Part shown: positions 8,192-17,181 of the stretch, piece after piece
Position numbering within the stretch: the stretch's first letter is position 1
How the letters are laid out: each line of letters opens with the position of its first letter
Source of the DNA: CBDCYS01 sp965226245
GTDB taxonomy: Bacteria; Acidobacteriota; Terriglobia; Bryobacterales; UBA6623
Direction: 5' to 3'
DNA: 52,168 nt
Assembly (NCBI GenBank): GCA_965226245.1
Contig: CBDDCL010000011.1
Coordinates: 1 to 52,168 of the forward strand
Made by a program: the position numbers and the translations under genes
The notes under the pieces: model-generated
Told to the model about the DNA's origin: nothing
What the model saw: only the letters and a program-made list of their open reading frames with translations
Databases searched by the model: none

Positions 8192-8983
8192 CTAGCCGTC
8201 TGGCAGCGGCAGTGCCGAGATCGTTCGCAGCATGCTGCTGAACAGCCTCCGGCTCAAGTGCCCTTCGGCCAGCAAAAGCCAGTAATATCGCGCATGTTTC
8301 ACCAGCCGTCCTCCCATTTTCACCAACCGCTGCTGCAAGCTCGTCAAGGACCAATTCCCGATCCTCTGTGGCAATACCAGTCGCCGCCACAGGTTGCCGA
8401 GATTATAGGCAATGATGGTGAGCCACAGCCGGACCTCGTTCGACCGGAACCGGTGACAACTGAGCCGCGTCATCTTCACTGCTTGCTTTCCTTCTTTGAT
8501 CCACTGCTCCGCTGTCCCCCGCTTGTTGTAAAACCGCACCACCGCCCGACTTGGAAGCGTCAAGTTCGTCACAATGAATCCTACTCGCGGGAACAGTTCC
8601 CCTGGATGATGCTCCACCTTGGCCACCACCCTGCGTGCTGTCGTCCAACTGGCCGCTTGGTATAGAAAGCCCTTGAACTCCACCAACGCCTTCTTGCTGG
8701 GTCTCCCCACCAGCCGAGTCAGCAACTCCTCAATGTCCCGCTGTAGGCTGTCGTTAGCCGGGATGCGGATGGCGTACTTCACGCCCCGCTCCTCCAGCGC
8801 CTCATAGATCTCCGGTTTGGCGAAGGCGGCGTCGGCACGAAACACCACCTCCTTGCCCAGCGTCTGCTGCCGCTCAATCTCCGGCAGGAGAAGTTCTTCC
8901 CAGTCCTCGGCACCGTGCACGTTTCCAGGACGGAGCTTCGCCGCGGCGTTGGTGCATGAATAGTCAATCGCACCTCGAAACAC
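8192..8983 (-). pseudogene. IS1380-family transposase, N-terminally truncated
   Basis: 263 residues remain of a family that usually exceeds 430. Recognisable segments are EVVFRADAAFAKPEIYEALE (a catalytic Asp strand), KYAIRIPANDSLQRDIEELL, VVRFYNKRGTAEQWIKEGK (the catalytic Glu region) and MTRLSCHRFRSNEVRLWLTI. The first catalytic Asp region is missing, so the element is dead. A second, smaller remnant of the same family lies at about 25.9 kb (LAAKLRPGNVH). Confidence 0.85.
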
Positions 8984-9468
8984 GCCCAGACCATGCCTGT
9001 GGCCCGCTAACCGAAAAGGGGTCGGCGGACAGCAGTTTTCTAGTAAGCCTATTATTATGTGAGATATAGGTGGTTTGTCAGCCGCGACCTCTCACGCTTC
9101 ACCGAAGCCGGCTCGAAGCTCGCCGGAAGGGTCAAGGCGATTCATGCACCAACGCCGCAACACATCGATAATATCACCGCTGATGCAAGGTCTTTCTTGG
9201 CTTCGTGTGGCTATCGATTCCGGCGTGATCATCAAGAAGATCCCCCCCTCGCTCATTCTCACGGTTGAGGAAGTCAACTTACCCCAAGTCCCCGAGCCAT
9301 CTTGGGCGGGAAGAGCGTAGACTACCCTCTGTCGGCAGACGTGACCTTCAAGAAGGCGCAGCGGGTGCGATACGAGCCGTCAGGAAAGCAACAGGACCTA
9401 CCAATGATGGCGTTCGAAAGACGCCAGAACAGTAAATTAAGGTCACGGGTCTAGCCTGGAACCTCCGC
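8984..9468. other. Degraded intergenic stretch
   Basis: Several short frames in different phases look coding-like (for example GGKSVDYPLSADVTFKKAQR near 9305-9365, plus strand), but stops and phase changes interrupt them. I see no complete gene. It is probably eroded passenger DNA between the IS1380 remnant and the next gene. Confidence 0.35.
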
Positions 9469-9958
9469 ATGCAGCCAGAACCGCATTGGACGAACTACGT
9501 TGCAATTATGACCGGAATGATCGGTGCCTTTACAGGTATTGCTGGTTCGATCATGGGCTACATCGCCTATCGTCGATCGAATGAGATCAAAAAAATCGGA
9601 TCGGCTTCTCAATCTCAAGAAGCAAAGGAACGGCGTTCACTTCGCAGCTAAGGGGCTTCTTGAACGCCTCCCGAAGGCACTGCTCTCTCACAAAGCGGCA
9701 CTGACTGCTCGCGGCCTCCTCCGCTCTAGCGGCATGGAGGTTTACGAGGCCGAACATACGAAGGACTTGAATCATGCCAAGGAACTGTCAAACCAGATTC
9801 CACCAGATGACACCAACTACGTCTTGATGAACCAGCAACAGCTAGAACAAGAACTTGTGCGGCTCGATCGAATCAAAATCGAGATTAACGAGCTTCTCGA
9901 CAAGTACCAGGACTCAATGCAACAAGACAGACGAGTCCGCGAGCTCATCAGCAAATAG
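9469..9958 (+). pseudogene. Small membrane-anchored coiled-coil protein, frameshifted at an A7 tract
   Basis: The first frame (9469-9651) gives one hydrophobic N-terminal helix (YVAIMTGMIGAFTGIAGSIM) then YRRSNEIKK. At the run of seven A near 9589-9595 the coding potential moves to the +1 frame, which continues as SDRLLNLKKQRNGVHFAAKG and a long charged helical tail ending at 9958. Merging the frames gives one protein of about 162 residues: a single TM anchor plus coiled coil. A one-base slip in the homopolymer is the simplest cause; programmed frameshifting is possible but unsupported. The function is unknown. Confidence 0.6.
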
Positions 9959-10191
9959 CGCTTATAAACATCTGTAGAGGTATGTGACCCCTTATATGGG
10001 TGTTGTGCAGGTTGACCCTCGCTCCTGAGGGTGTCCTGAAACGCCGCCGGCCCCATTCCGCTCTCGGCGATTTCACCCCAGGTGCGGTCTACGACGGGAT
10101 CACGCTGGTGCCTTCGGCAGCATAATGAACCGCGGAATCCACCTTGGAATGGCTGCCGCGCTGTTCAATGATTGGGGTCCACTTCCAGGGG

Positions 10192-10230
10192 AAGGGCCTG
10201 TCTTTAGGGATAGCCCTTCTGGGTGTTTTT
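10192..10230 (+). terminator. Possible terminator before origin 2
   Basis: AAGGGC (10192-10197) and GCCCTT (10213-10218) can pair, with a 15-nt loop, and GGGTGTTTTT follows. The stem is short. The stretch 9959-10270 around it shows no gene. Confidence 0.35.
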
Positions 10231-10270
10231 CCGGTTTCTCAAATCGGATTTCCACTGATCGTCGGCCCTT

Positions 10271-10397
10271 ACTACATGTAGTTTGTATTACATGTTCTTA
10301 ACTATATGAGTGTGAGGGTGAATAGTCGAAGGTTTCTCCATGGAGTGAGGGTGAATAGTCGAAGATCCTCCACCTGGAGTGAGGGTGAATGGTCGAG
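10271..10397 (+). repeat. Candidate plasmid origin 2: AT-rich block plus three iterons
   Basis: An AT-rich segment (TACATGTAGTTTGTATTACA, then CTTAACTATATGAGTG) is followed by three direct repeats at 10312, 10345 and 10379, core GTGAGGGTGAATAGTCG. The last copy has one change (ATGGTCG). Spacing is 33 and 34 bp, exactly as in origin 1, and both origins share ACTATATGAGTG before the first iteron. Only the 5' half of the iteron differs, which could separate the binding specificities of the two initiators. Confidence 0.8.
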
Positions 10398-10560
10398 GAA
10401 AACTCCCAGGAATCACAGCGAACCGTGGAAAACTCTCCGGCAAGAACGCCATCAGGGAGCCCTGGAGGCATTTTTCAGTATTGAGGGAACCTGGAAGGTC
10501 CCCAGCGGCGATCCGGGCCGTCAGGCGTGAGCCTGTGCCGGAAATCGGGCCTTCTGAGAG

Positions 10561-11532
10561 CTATTCAACGAGTGAAGGCTGGCGAGTTGGAGGGATTGAG
10601 GGGGTCGAGGGAAAGAGGATCAGCACCCCCTTACCCGTCAAGTAATTGAGTTCCGGCCAGGATGTTTTGATCTTTTTTAGTTCTCGGAGGCAGTCCTTGC
10701 GGAAATCCCGGACGACAAACTTATCGTCCGCCTTGGCCGGGTCCACTCCGAACTGGCGGTAGAGGCTCGCCCAGGAGAGCCGCAGCGGACGCTTGAGGGC
10801 AAAGGTCCGGTAGGTCAGCCACAGGTACCAGTCCAGACCCAGCGAAGATCGTTTGAGCGCCTTCAGGATGTTCATGTCGAGCGGCACCGGATGGCGGATG
10901 ATCTCGTTGTAGAACTTCTCGCCCAACTCGATCTTGCTCTCCCATAGCGAGCGCTCGTCGGGTCGCTTGAGGTTCCACCAGAATTCCCCTCGGTCAGCGA
11001 TGGCCGAGGTCATGAACTGCTTGGTGTGCTCGTCTTCGTAGATCAGCGAGACCTGGGCGTTGAACAACCGGTCCATTTGGTTGCGGAGCCGGGTGTACTT
11101 TTGCCCGCTGGTGCTGTAGACGTCCAGCTTCCGCATGAACACGGCCAGCGAAGAACCCAGGACCAGCTCGCGGCTTTGAGTGCGCACTGCTTCGGTGCAC
11201 ACCCACGCCAGCAAGAGGCGCGGCAGGTTGCCATAGGGGAGCTTATTATTGATCCCGGCGCTCATCCCCAGCGTATAGGGGCCGTTGAGGCGGACATATT
11301 CTTTCCGGTCGCCGGGGTTGGTACGAAGCAAGCTGCACAGCACCATCAGGCGCGCCATGAAGCCGAGATCTGCGTCAGCTTCGCTGGCCCCGACAAGCTG
11401 GTCCACCTGATCGAAGCGGGTGAAGTGATGCGACCCTTGCGGCGAGGGGTGGAGGTTTTTCTTCAGAGGCCCGTCATCCGGGCCTCTGAAGATTTCCCCG
11501 ATGGGAACCAACCCGTCTCGTTTACGCTGCAT
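10561..11532 (-). CDS. RepA-type plasmid replication initiator (replicon 2)
   Basis: 323 residues, same family as the protein at 3.2-4.2 kb and collinear with it over its whole length. Shared landmarks are LPYGNLPRLLLAWVCTEAVR, YSTSGQKYTRLRNQMDRLF, HPVPLDMNILKALKRSSLGL and LRELKKIKTSWPELNY. The differences concentrate in the N-terminal 50 residues and in the region after the winged-helix-like segment, where DNA contacts would be expected. The gene ends about 165 bp from its iterons. It looks intact, so the plasmid has two potentially active initiators. Confidence 0.88.
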   Translation of the reverse strand: MQRKRDGLVPIGEIFRGPDDGPLKKNLHPSPQGSHHFTRFDQVDQLVGASEADADLGFMARLMVLCSLLRTNPGDRKEYVRLNGPYTLGMSAGINNKLPYGNLPRLLLAWVCTEAVRTQSRELVLGSSLAVFMRKLDVYSTSGQKYTRLRNQMDRLFNAQVSLIYEDEHTKQFMTSAIADRGEFWWNLKRPDERSLWESKIELGEKFYNEIIRHPVPLDMNILKALKRSSLGLDWYLWLTYRTFALKRPLRLSWASLYRQFGVDPAKADDKFVVRDFRKDCLRELKKIKTSWPELNYLTGKGVLILFPSTPSIPPTRQPSLVE

Positions 11533-11567
11533 GGCTTATTCTTCCATTGTCGTCCTGGTTGGCCATG

Positions 11568-11810
11568 TTAGACGATCCCCTGTTCTTCCACCTCGGTGAT
11601 GCGGCGCTGGATGAAGCCGTTGATCTCCTCTGCCATTTTAGTCTTGTGCATGGCGCAGAAGGCCTTGAAACGGGCGTGGTTATCCTCGGGAACGTCCACG
11701 GTCAAACGCTTGGTAGGGCCAGTATTCGGTGAGGCCTGTTGGCCGACCCATTTGTCAGCTTGTGGCGACACGACCTGCGGCCGTGCGTTCATGGCTATCT
11801 TTTTGCTCAT
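11568..11810 (-). CDS. ParG-like RHH centromere-binding protein (replicon 2)
   Basis: 80 residues. It begins MSKKIAMNARPQVV, with a flexible N-terminal arm, and continues TKRLTVDVPEDNHARFKAFC and KTKMAEEINGFIQRRITEVE, a ribbon-helix-helix domain. It aligns with the ParG-like protein of replicon 1 in the RHH part. It overlaps the upstream parA by 56 bp and precedes repA by about 35 bp, so partition and replication genes are probably one transcript here. Confidence 0.82.
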   Translation of the reverse strand: MSKKIAMNARPQVVSPQADKWVGQQASPNTGPTKRLTVDVPEDNHARFKAFCAMHKTKMAEEINGFIQRRITEVEEQGIV

Positions 11811-12432
11811 AGTCCCTCACAACTTCGGTCACGAAGACCTCGACCTCGTGTGCGGCAAGACTGTGCGGGTCGAGGTCGGAGACGGTCTTGCCAGCGGCGA
11901 AAGCCTCGGCGAAAACAACGCGCTGAGATATGTCGGCTTGAAGGATGGGCGTGTTCAGCGTCAACAGAGCTGCGCGAACATCGCGGCCAATGACAGTATT
12001 TACGATATTACGATTAATCGCTATTACAGATTTCAGGGTATCTTTAAAAACACGCGCCTCGTTGACAAGGTCCACAGTCTCGGCTGTGGCCCACACGTCC
12101 GGCGGCGAGGGCTGCACGGGGATGAGGACCAGGTCGGCGGCCAAGATGATGGACTTTGCCAGCTCGTGGACGCGTGGCGGCCCGTCGATGACGATGTCGC
12201 TGTAGTCGGCATAGATCGGCGTCAGCTCCTTGTGCAGGGTCGGCTTGGCCATGGCGATGACGCTGAACTTGTTCTCCCCTGCTCGAAAGGTGGACCACTT
12301 CATCGCGCTTTGCTGAGGGTCCGCGTCGATGAGCAGCACGCGAGATCCACGCCGGGCCAGAGCGTCGGCAAGATGAATTGACAGGGTGGTCTTACCCACG
12401 CCGCCCTTCCCGTTCAGAAAAGCGTAGATCAT
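11755..12432 (-). CDS. parA: ParA-family partition ATPase (replicon 2)
   Basis: 225 residues. It opens MIYAFLNGKGGVGKTTLSI, the deviant Walker A motif with the signature Lys, then VLLIDADPQQSAMKW (A') and DIVIDGPPRVHEL (Walker B). As in replicon 1 there is no N-terminal HTH, so it is of the ParF-like class. Unlike replicon 1, no toxin-antitoxin pair separates it from repA. An unusual feature is a strongly hydrophilic C-terminus that overlaps the RHH gene. Confidence 0.92.
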   Translation of the reverse strand: MIYAFLNGKGGVGKTTLSIHLADALARRGSRVLLIDADPQQSAMKWSTFRAGENKFSVIAMAKPTLHKELTPIYADYSDIVIDGPPRVHELAKSIILAADLVLIPVQPSPPDVWATAETVDLVNEARVFKDTLKSVIAINRNIVNTVIGRDVRAALLTLNTPILQADISQRVVFAEAFAAGKTVSDLDPHSLAAHEVEVFVTEVVRDYEQKDSHERTAAGRVATS

Positions 12433-12439
12433 ATAATTC

Positions 12440-12469
12440 TTTATATCATTATTTCTGTGTATGCTGCAA
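12440..12469 (-). promoter_or_regulatory. Promoter of the replicon 2 par-rep operon
   Basis: On the minus strand TTGCAG (12464-12469) and TATAAA (12440-12445) are 18 bp apart, about 8 bp before the parA ATG. The short leader resembles the arrangement upstream of the other parA (TTGCAC/TGTATA). Confidence 0.5.
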
Positions 12470-12613
12470 TACGAATTCTAGCTATGAAGGGCTATGGCAA
12501 CGAAGTGGGAACCCTACGGGGCGAATTGGCGAGAGAAGAAATCTGCCATGATGCCGATATTATCGGAACGACCGACCACTCTTAGGACGTCGGGGTGGAG
12601 TAGAAGCAGGACA

Positions 12614-13042
12614 TCAGGCGAGAGGGTTCACCCACCGCAGACCCGGAAATCGTGCCATGTCTGCGTCGGTCGAGTGGAGTTCCGCCTGGTGCTCGATGGC
12701 CAAGGCGGCGAGGTGCGCGTCCGTCGTCAAATTGCCACCCCCGCCCACCGCCTTGAGGAGATCGAACAGAATGTCCGCATGACGCACTTCAGGGTGGATA
12801 AGAATCGTCTGCGGTCGAACGAGCCAGGACCGGATACGCGTGCAAGCACCATTCATGTCGAGGGGATTGTCGAGTATCTTCGGGTGCGTGGCGATGCGAA
12901 TGAACCCCAGGATCGAAACCCACGGAAGGCCGACGCTACCGGTCCCGTTCATCAGCGATTCCCACCACGCCCGCGCCGCCCGGTGCCGCCGGAATTCTGA
13001 ATCGTGAGCGTGCAGCAGCAGGTTGACGTCAGGAATGATCAC
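12614..13042 (-). CDS. vapC: VapC-like PIN-domain ribonuclease toxin
   Basis: 142 residues. MIIPDVNLLLHAHD supplies the first catalytic Asp. LPWVSILGFIRIATHP carries the family's conserved strand-helix, GNLTTDAHLAALAIEH the central Asp, and LHSTDADMARFPGLRWVNPL the last acidic pair. All PIN metal-binding residues are present. VapC enzymes cut tRNA or rRNA. It overlaps the antitoxin gene by 4 nt. The sequence belongs to the VapC branch with the W-x-x-S-I-L-G-F-x-R motif. Confidence 0.9.
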   Translation of the reverse strand: MIIPDVNLLLHAHDSEFRRHRAARAWWESLMNGTGSVGLPWVSILGFIRIATHPKILDNPLDMNGACTRIRSWLVRPQTILIHPEVRHADILFDLLKAVGGGGNLTTDAHLAALAIEHQAELHSTDADMARFPGLRWVNPLA

Positions 13043-13311
13043 AAGGTTCTCTGTCGAGCCAGTTCATCCGCCTCCAGCTCGTCAACGAGCTGATTGAGCC
13101 GGTCGACATCGACACCCGGCTTGAAGGCGAAGGGGTGAGGCTGCACCTTATAGCGAGACCCCCGAGGCGGTTTGCCCTGCATCCCCAGCCCGAGCCGCAA
13201 CGCGTCGTTCACGACGGTTTTAAAGCTTTTGTCAGTGCGTCGGATTTCGTGTTGCAGGAGCCGCTCGACATCCGGATCAATTGTCAGCGTGGTTCGCATG
13301 AGAGTCATCAT
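13039..13311 (-). CDS. vapB: VapB-like RHH antitoxin
   Basis: About 90 residues from the ATG at 13311, or 86 from an ATG at 13299; a longer frame to 13485 has non-coding character. MRTTLTIDPDVERLLQHEIR and KSFKTVVNDALRLGL form a ribbon-helix-helix domain. The middle is rich in Pro and Arg. The C-terminus (VDVDRLNQLVDELEADELA) is the acidic toxin-binding helix. A 4-nt overlap links it to vapC. Confidence 0.82.
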   Translation of the reverse strand: MMTLMRTTLTIDPDVERLLQHEIRRTDKSFKTVVNDALRLGLGMQGKPPRGSRYKVQPHPFAFKPGVDVDRLNQLVDELEADELARQRTL

Positions 13312-13944
13312 GATGCCTACCATAGGTGATGTCAAGATGATTTGCCCGTAGAGGAACGCCCGGAGTCCTCTGGAGGCCAGCGGGTGTATACTCACGAGTC
13401 GAAAGGGCCCAAAAACTAATCCTGGTGGCAATACGAGCCAGAACCGAGGTCGATGCGATAGTGGAGTAATGCGTGCCGCCGCCACTACCCCGGCGGAGCC
13501 GGCCGGTGCATGTGTCGCTCGCTACCCGGCCGCTGGCAGCCTTCCCTGTATCTCAGGCGGGTCGGCCTCCACGTTACCCGTTTCGAGGCCTGCTCGGCGT
13601 TCACTCGCGTTGCGGCACGCATGGTCGCTGAGCCGCCTACGCGGCCCTTTGCCGTCGGAGTGCTTCGGGCGATATCGTTACCTCCATCATCCGCTCCGTC
13701 TGCTACCGGCTGGAGCGACAGTTGCCGGGTGGGATTCGCACCCGCTGGGGAGTGGCGCCTTCGCACGGCGCACTGAGAAATGCGGGCTAAGGAGCCGCAT
13801 CAATGAAGCTCACCCGCGCCCAGGCGCACCGCCTCATTGAGCTCTACGGATACACCGGCGCGGGCTGAGTGCCGAGCCAGTCCTCTGGTCGCTGAGTCGC
13901 TCTCGTCGGGTATGGCGCCGTTGCCAGGTGTGCATTCGCCGTCG
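13312..13944. other. GC-rich non-coding stretch
   Basis: No gene is supported. A long plus-strand frame (13469-13840) is rich in Arg, Ala, Ser and Pro and lacks domains; the opposite strand is open too, as often happens in GC-rich repeats. A truncated start MKLTRAQAHRLIELYGY appears at 13803-13868 and then stops. The segment 13500-13800 resembles GC-rich dispersed repeats that are often misannotated as genes. Confidence 0.35.
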
Positions 13945-14799
13945 TCATCCCGGACTGACGATGAACGCGACCGCGAGGACGGCGCACGCCACACCGATGA
14001 CTTGCCAGCCATTGAGGTGCTCGCCAAGCACGATCCGCGCGAGGATCACAGTACTCGCGGGGTACAGCGATGACAGGGTGACAGCGATGCTGAGGGGCCC
14101 GTAACGGGTGGCCAACAGGTACAGTGCGTTGGCGCCTATGTCGATGGCGCCGGCGGCGATGGCGATTCTGGTGACGGCCGCCGCCATGCGCCACGGCCGC
14201 GCGCTGACCAGCGCGATGACGCCGAACAGCGTCACCGAGGCGGCACGCGCCGCCACGAGAGGCCACATGCCTGCCTGGGCGTCTGTTTCAGCGAGGGCCA
14301 GGAAGAACAAGCCGATCGCCACGCCCGACGGGAGCGCGAGCCCGACACCAGGCGGCAGCGCCCTGGCCCGCACCGACACGGGACTCGCCGCTGCCTCCTG
14401 CTGACTGACCAGCACGATGGCCACGATCGCCAGCGCGATGCCGAGCATCGTCAGCGGCGCGAGCCGTTCGCCGAGCACGACACTGGTGACGACCGGAATC
14501 GTCACTGCGCACACGGCCGTCGTCGGAGCCACGACCGCCATCCGCCCCACGGCAAGCGCCCGATACAGGAGCGTCACTCCGACGCCACCGGCCAATCCGG
14601 CCGCGCCGCCCCAGACCAGATCGCGCGCGGCAGGTGTGGCCGCGGGCAACAACGGCAGACTGAGCACCAGCAGCGTCAGGCCACAGCCCTGCGACGTAAC
14701 GACGATGACGAGGGTGCTCGCTCGGCGCGAGGCGAGGCCGCAAAGGAAATCGGCTGTGCCGTACAGCGCCGCCGAACTGAGTGCGAGCAGGTAAGCCAT
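13945..14799 (-). CDS. EamA/DMT-family membrane transporter
   Basis: 284 residues with ten predicted membrane segments in two halves, the EamA (drug/metabolite) duplication. The N-terminus MAYLLALSSAALYGTADFLC is typical, as are VTLLYRALAVGRMAVVAPTT and, in the second half, IDIGANALYLLATRYGPLSI followed by LYPASTVILARIVLGE. The substrate cannot be read from sequence; such proteins export metabolites, amino acids or drugs across the inner membrane. It stands alone with about 85 bp before the IS5-family element. Very high GC suggests a source different from the replicons. Confidence 0.88.
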   Translation of the reverse strand: MAYLLALSSAALYGTADFLCGLASRRASTLVIVVTSQGCGLTLLVLSLPLLPAATPAARDLVWGGAAGLAGGVGVTLLYRALAVGRMAVVAPTTAVCAVTIPVVTSVVLGERLAPLTMLGIALAIVAIVLVSQQEAAASPVSVRARALPPGVGLALPSGVAIGLFFLALAETDAQAGMWPLVAARAASVTLFGVIALVSARPWRMAAAVTRIAIAAGAIDIGANALYLLATRYGPLSIAVTLSSLYPASTVILARIVLGEHLNGWQVIGVACAVLAVAFIVSPG

Positions 14800-14882
14800 G
14801 GAAACTCTGTGACCGGCGGTCGTCGTGAGACGTCAGGGTAGGCGGATGTGTCGCACACCTTATTGAAATCGGAGCCGAATTA

Positions 14883-15697
14883 GGGCCTGTTAACACTATT
14901 TAGCCTTATCGTGTTACCCTTCATGGATGGAACTCACCGAGGCACAGTACGCGCGCATTGCGTCCTATCTTCCGCGGCAACGTGGCAATGTCAGCGTGTC
15001 CAACCAGCAGGTGCTCAATGCGATCCTGTACGTCGCCGAGCACGGGTGCAAGTGGCGGGGCATGCCGCGTCGCTTCGGGAATTGGCACACGATCTACACC
15101 CGCATAAATCGCTGGTCCAAAAACGGGGTGCTCGACCGGGTGTTCGAACACCTGCAACGCGCCCAGTTGATCCGCATCAAGCTGGAGGCGGTGTCGCTGG
15201 ACAGCACCATCGTCAAGGTCCATCCCGACGGCACGGGGGCGCTAAAAAAAACGGTCCCCAGGCCATCGGCAAATCCCGCGGCGGGTGGACCACCAAGATT
15301 CATCTGGTTGCCGCGGATGCTCATACGGCAATAACGTTCGCGCTTTCCCCCGGCCAAGCCCACGATGCGCCGGAAGGGCGCAAGCTCCTCACGCACTGGG
15401 GACCGCACGACGAGCCGCTGGCGCTGGTGATGGACCGCGCCTACCAGGGTGACGAGACCCGCCAACTGGCGTTGGATCTGGGGTTCACGCCGGTGGTGCC
15501 GCCGGTCGCGACCCGCGTGGACCCTTGGGAGTACGACCGGGAGCTGTACAAGCGGCGCAACGAGATCGAGCGCCTGTTCCGCCGCTTGAAGGGCTATCGC
15601 CGGATCTTCTCGCGCTTTGACAAGCTGGATGTGCTCTTCCTTGGCTTCATCCACTTCGCACTCATTTTCGATGCACTGCGTTAGTGTTAACACGCCC
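14883..15697 (+). mobile_element. IS5-family insertion sequence, apparently complete (815 bp)
   Basis: Terminal inverted repeats GGGCCTGTTAACACTA (left, 14883) and TAGTGTTAACACGCCC (right, ending 15697) match at 15 of 16 positions. A TA lies on both flanks as a possible target duplication. One transposase is encoded in two overlapping frames, as in the IS427-type subgroup. Its right end truncates a gene reading toward it (stop codon at 15697-15699). Confidence 0.85.
14927..15684 (+). CDS. IS5-family transposase in two frames (-1 frameshift at A8)
   Basis: Frame one starts at 14927 (MELTEAQYARIASYLPRQRG) and contains ILYVAEHGCKWRGMPRRFGN and the first catalytic Asp (LDSTIVKVH). At the run of eight A around 15245 the reading moves by -1 to a frame containing GKSRGGWTTKIHLVAADAH, LVMDRAYQGDETRQLA (second Asp) and RRNEIERLFRRLKGYRRIFS (catalytic Glu). 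The frame-one product alone would stop at 15334. Slippery A tracts are the standard device in this subgroup, so this is probably functional rather than damaged. About 252 residues after frameshift. Confidence 0.85.
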
Positions 15698-15882
15698 TAG
15701 TCGAATCCGCACACGGCCCGCGCCTCTGACTCGCCCATCCCGCCGTCCCGAAGCTGTCGGAATGCCCGAGTCCGGCCCTGTAGATCGGACGCCATCAACG
15801 CCCGGAAATCGAGCCGACCCGACAGCCCGACCCGCTCCAGCTCCGCGGTCGGGTGTATAACGGGGCCCTCCGGGGCAGGCAA
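15697..15882 (-). pseudogene. C-terminal remnant cut by the IS5-family insertion, phage-portal-like
   Basis: A frame of 61 codons ends with FRQLRDGGMGESEARAVCGF and a stop whose last base is the terminal base of the IS. The repeated 'length-then-EARxxxG' look resembles the C-termini of HK97-type phage portal proteins, but the match is by eye only. No start or body of the gene is present on either side. Confidence 0.35.
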
Positions 15883-15903
15883 ATCGGAAATCCCGGCTTA
15901 GAC

Positions 15904-16389
15904 TCACGTCGCGGAGCCGAGTCCCATTGCACGTCGCCAGGCCGCGATCTGTCCGACGTGGTTCATCTCGTGGGCCGTCATCAAGAACGTGATCATGTCG
16001 CCGACCGTCGGGAAATAGGGAAGCGTTTTCACGTACGGATGGGGCTTGGCCCACGATTCAAGGTCGGCGCTCTTCAGCGCTTCAGTGTTGCGCGAGTGCT
16101 GTTCCCTGAGCGCACCGAGGATCTCGTCTTTCGACGGATAGGCTGAAACGTCTGACGACGGTGTTTCACCGGTGGCAAATGTCTTGTCCCACCCATCCGG
16201 CAGGCTCGATTCAAGTCCGAGCATCGAGCCAAGGTTGTTGGCCCAGACGACGAGGTGACCAAGGGACCACGCCGGGTGGTTGATTACACCGTTCGGCTGT
16301 TCGACCATCTGTTCGGCTGAGAGGTCTTTGACGAGGGTTTCTGCGCTCATAAGGTTGAACCCATACACAAGTGCTATGTGATCATGCAT
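15904..16389 (-). CDS. DinB-superfamily four-helix protein
   Basis: 161 residues from the ATG at 16389, behind AGGAGA at 5-bp spacing; a longer frame to 16479 lacks such a site. The metal-site histidines of the DinB/YfiT fold are in place: INHPAWSLGHLVVWANNL near residues 36-53 and FLMTAHEMNHVGQIAAWRRA near the C-terminus. Members are often thiol-dependent metal enzymes or stress proteins; the substrate here is unknown. It stands alone between an IS5-family element and transposase debris. Confidence 0.82.
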   Translation of the reverse strand: MHDHIALVYGFNLMSAETLVKDLSAEQMVEQPNGVINHPAWSLGHLVVWANNLGSMLGLESSLPDGWDKTFATGETPSSDVSAYPSKDEILGALREQHSRNTEALKSADLESWAKPHPYVKTLPYFPTVGDMITFLMTAHEMNHVGQIAAWRRAMGLGSAT

Positions 16390-16482
16390 TCGAATCTCCT
16401 GATGATGTTCACGATGGTGAGTAATGGCGTTGTTGCACGAATCGTACACGAGCCTGGCCTGCCCCCAATGTTGTACCACTTT

Positions 16483-16717
16483 CTAAGTTAGGATTTGGGC
16501 CGTTCTCGGCGGGGGCAGGGACGGAGTCCCGTAGCTCGCTGCAAACGGCTCGAACGCCTCCGGTGCGGGTGGCCGATAGCCCAATGAACTGTGCGGCCGC
16601 CGCGTACCTTTCAACAGCCTCTCGACCCGCTTGCCGATCGAGGTATCTGGTGTCGAAGCCCCGCAGCAGTGCGAGGATTTCGTCAAGTCGATGAAACCAG
16701 GCTGGTTGGGAGGGCAT
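16483..16717 (-). pseudogene. Fused remnants: short HTH-type gene start and IS3-family transposase tail
   Basis: From an ATG at 16717 the sequence MPSQPAWFHRLDEILALLRG continues for about 37 codons; it resembles the start of a small helix-turn-helix protein whose name I cannot give with certainty. Near 16607 it changes to a transposase C-terminus (RRPHSSLGYRPPAPEAF), in a different frame, which ends at 16483. Neither gene is complete. Confidence 0.6.
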
Positions 16718-16945
16718 GGGGGGATCTCCTGCTCTACTACACGTTAGGGAGCGATCCGGCATTATGGCCTGCCGGGGAGAGGTTTTAGCGGCAGTTTATT
16801 ATGTATGATACAGGATATTATAATTCATGTTTGGGGCGAAGCCGAAAGCCAGTGTTCGACCATACCAGACGCCTTGAGCCGCAGCCGTGGGGCGCTGTCA
16901 CCCGCAAGGGCCGCGGAAAAGAAGCACGAGGAGGAGCGGTAGCGT

Positions 16946-17044
16946 ATGCCCACTCTGAACTGGCTGACGAGAGACGAAGACATTCGCGCTACGAGCCGGG
17001 TGCCCTACCGGCTGCTCGAGATGATGCCGGAGTTTTCGGTCGAG
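16946..17044 (+). pseudogene. N-terminal fragment, DNA-methyltransferase-like
   Basis: An ATG at 16946 with a GAGGAG site upstream is followed by about 33 codons (MPTLNWLTRDEDIRATSRVP, then YRLLEMMPEFSV). These resemble the starts of site-specific adenine methylases of type III-like systems. The rest is replaced by unrelated sequence. It may be a sister fragment of the methylase half of the chimera at 6.4 kb. Confidence 0.4.
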
Positions 17045-17181
17045 ACCCAGGCTAGCAACAGCCGGGGGAGTCAATCTGTATTGGCTACAGTCTCACGCTT
17101 CGCGCCAGCATTTTGCCGGAATCTTTTTCAAGCCTTTCAACACTTCAACCAAATTCTTAAAGAAGTCACCAGCCTGAATCG

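Noticed and set aside
13735..13757. tRNA T-arm-like sequence (GGTGGGATTCGCACCC)
   Set aside because: No acceptor, D or anticodon arms can be folded around it. I saw no tRNA or rRNA gene anywhere in the window.
13469..13840. 123-codon plus-strand frame in the GC-rich stretch
   Set aside because: Both strands and several phases are open, with low-complexity Arg/Ala/Ser/Pro content; it looks like a GC-rich dispersed repeat.
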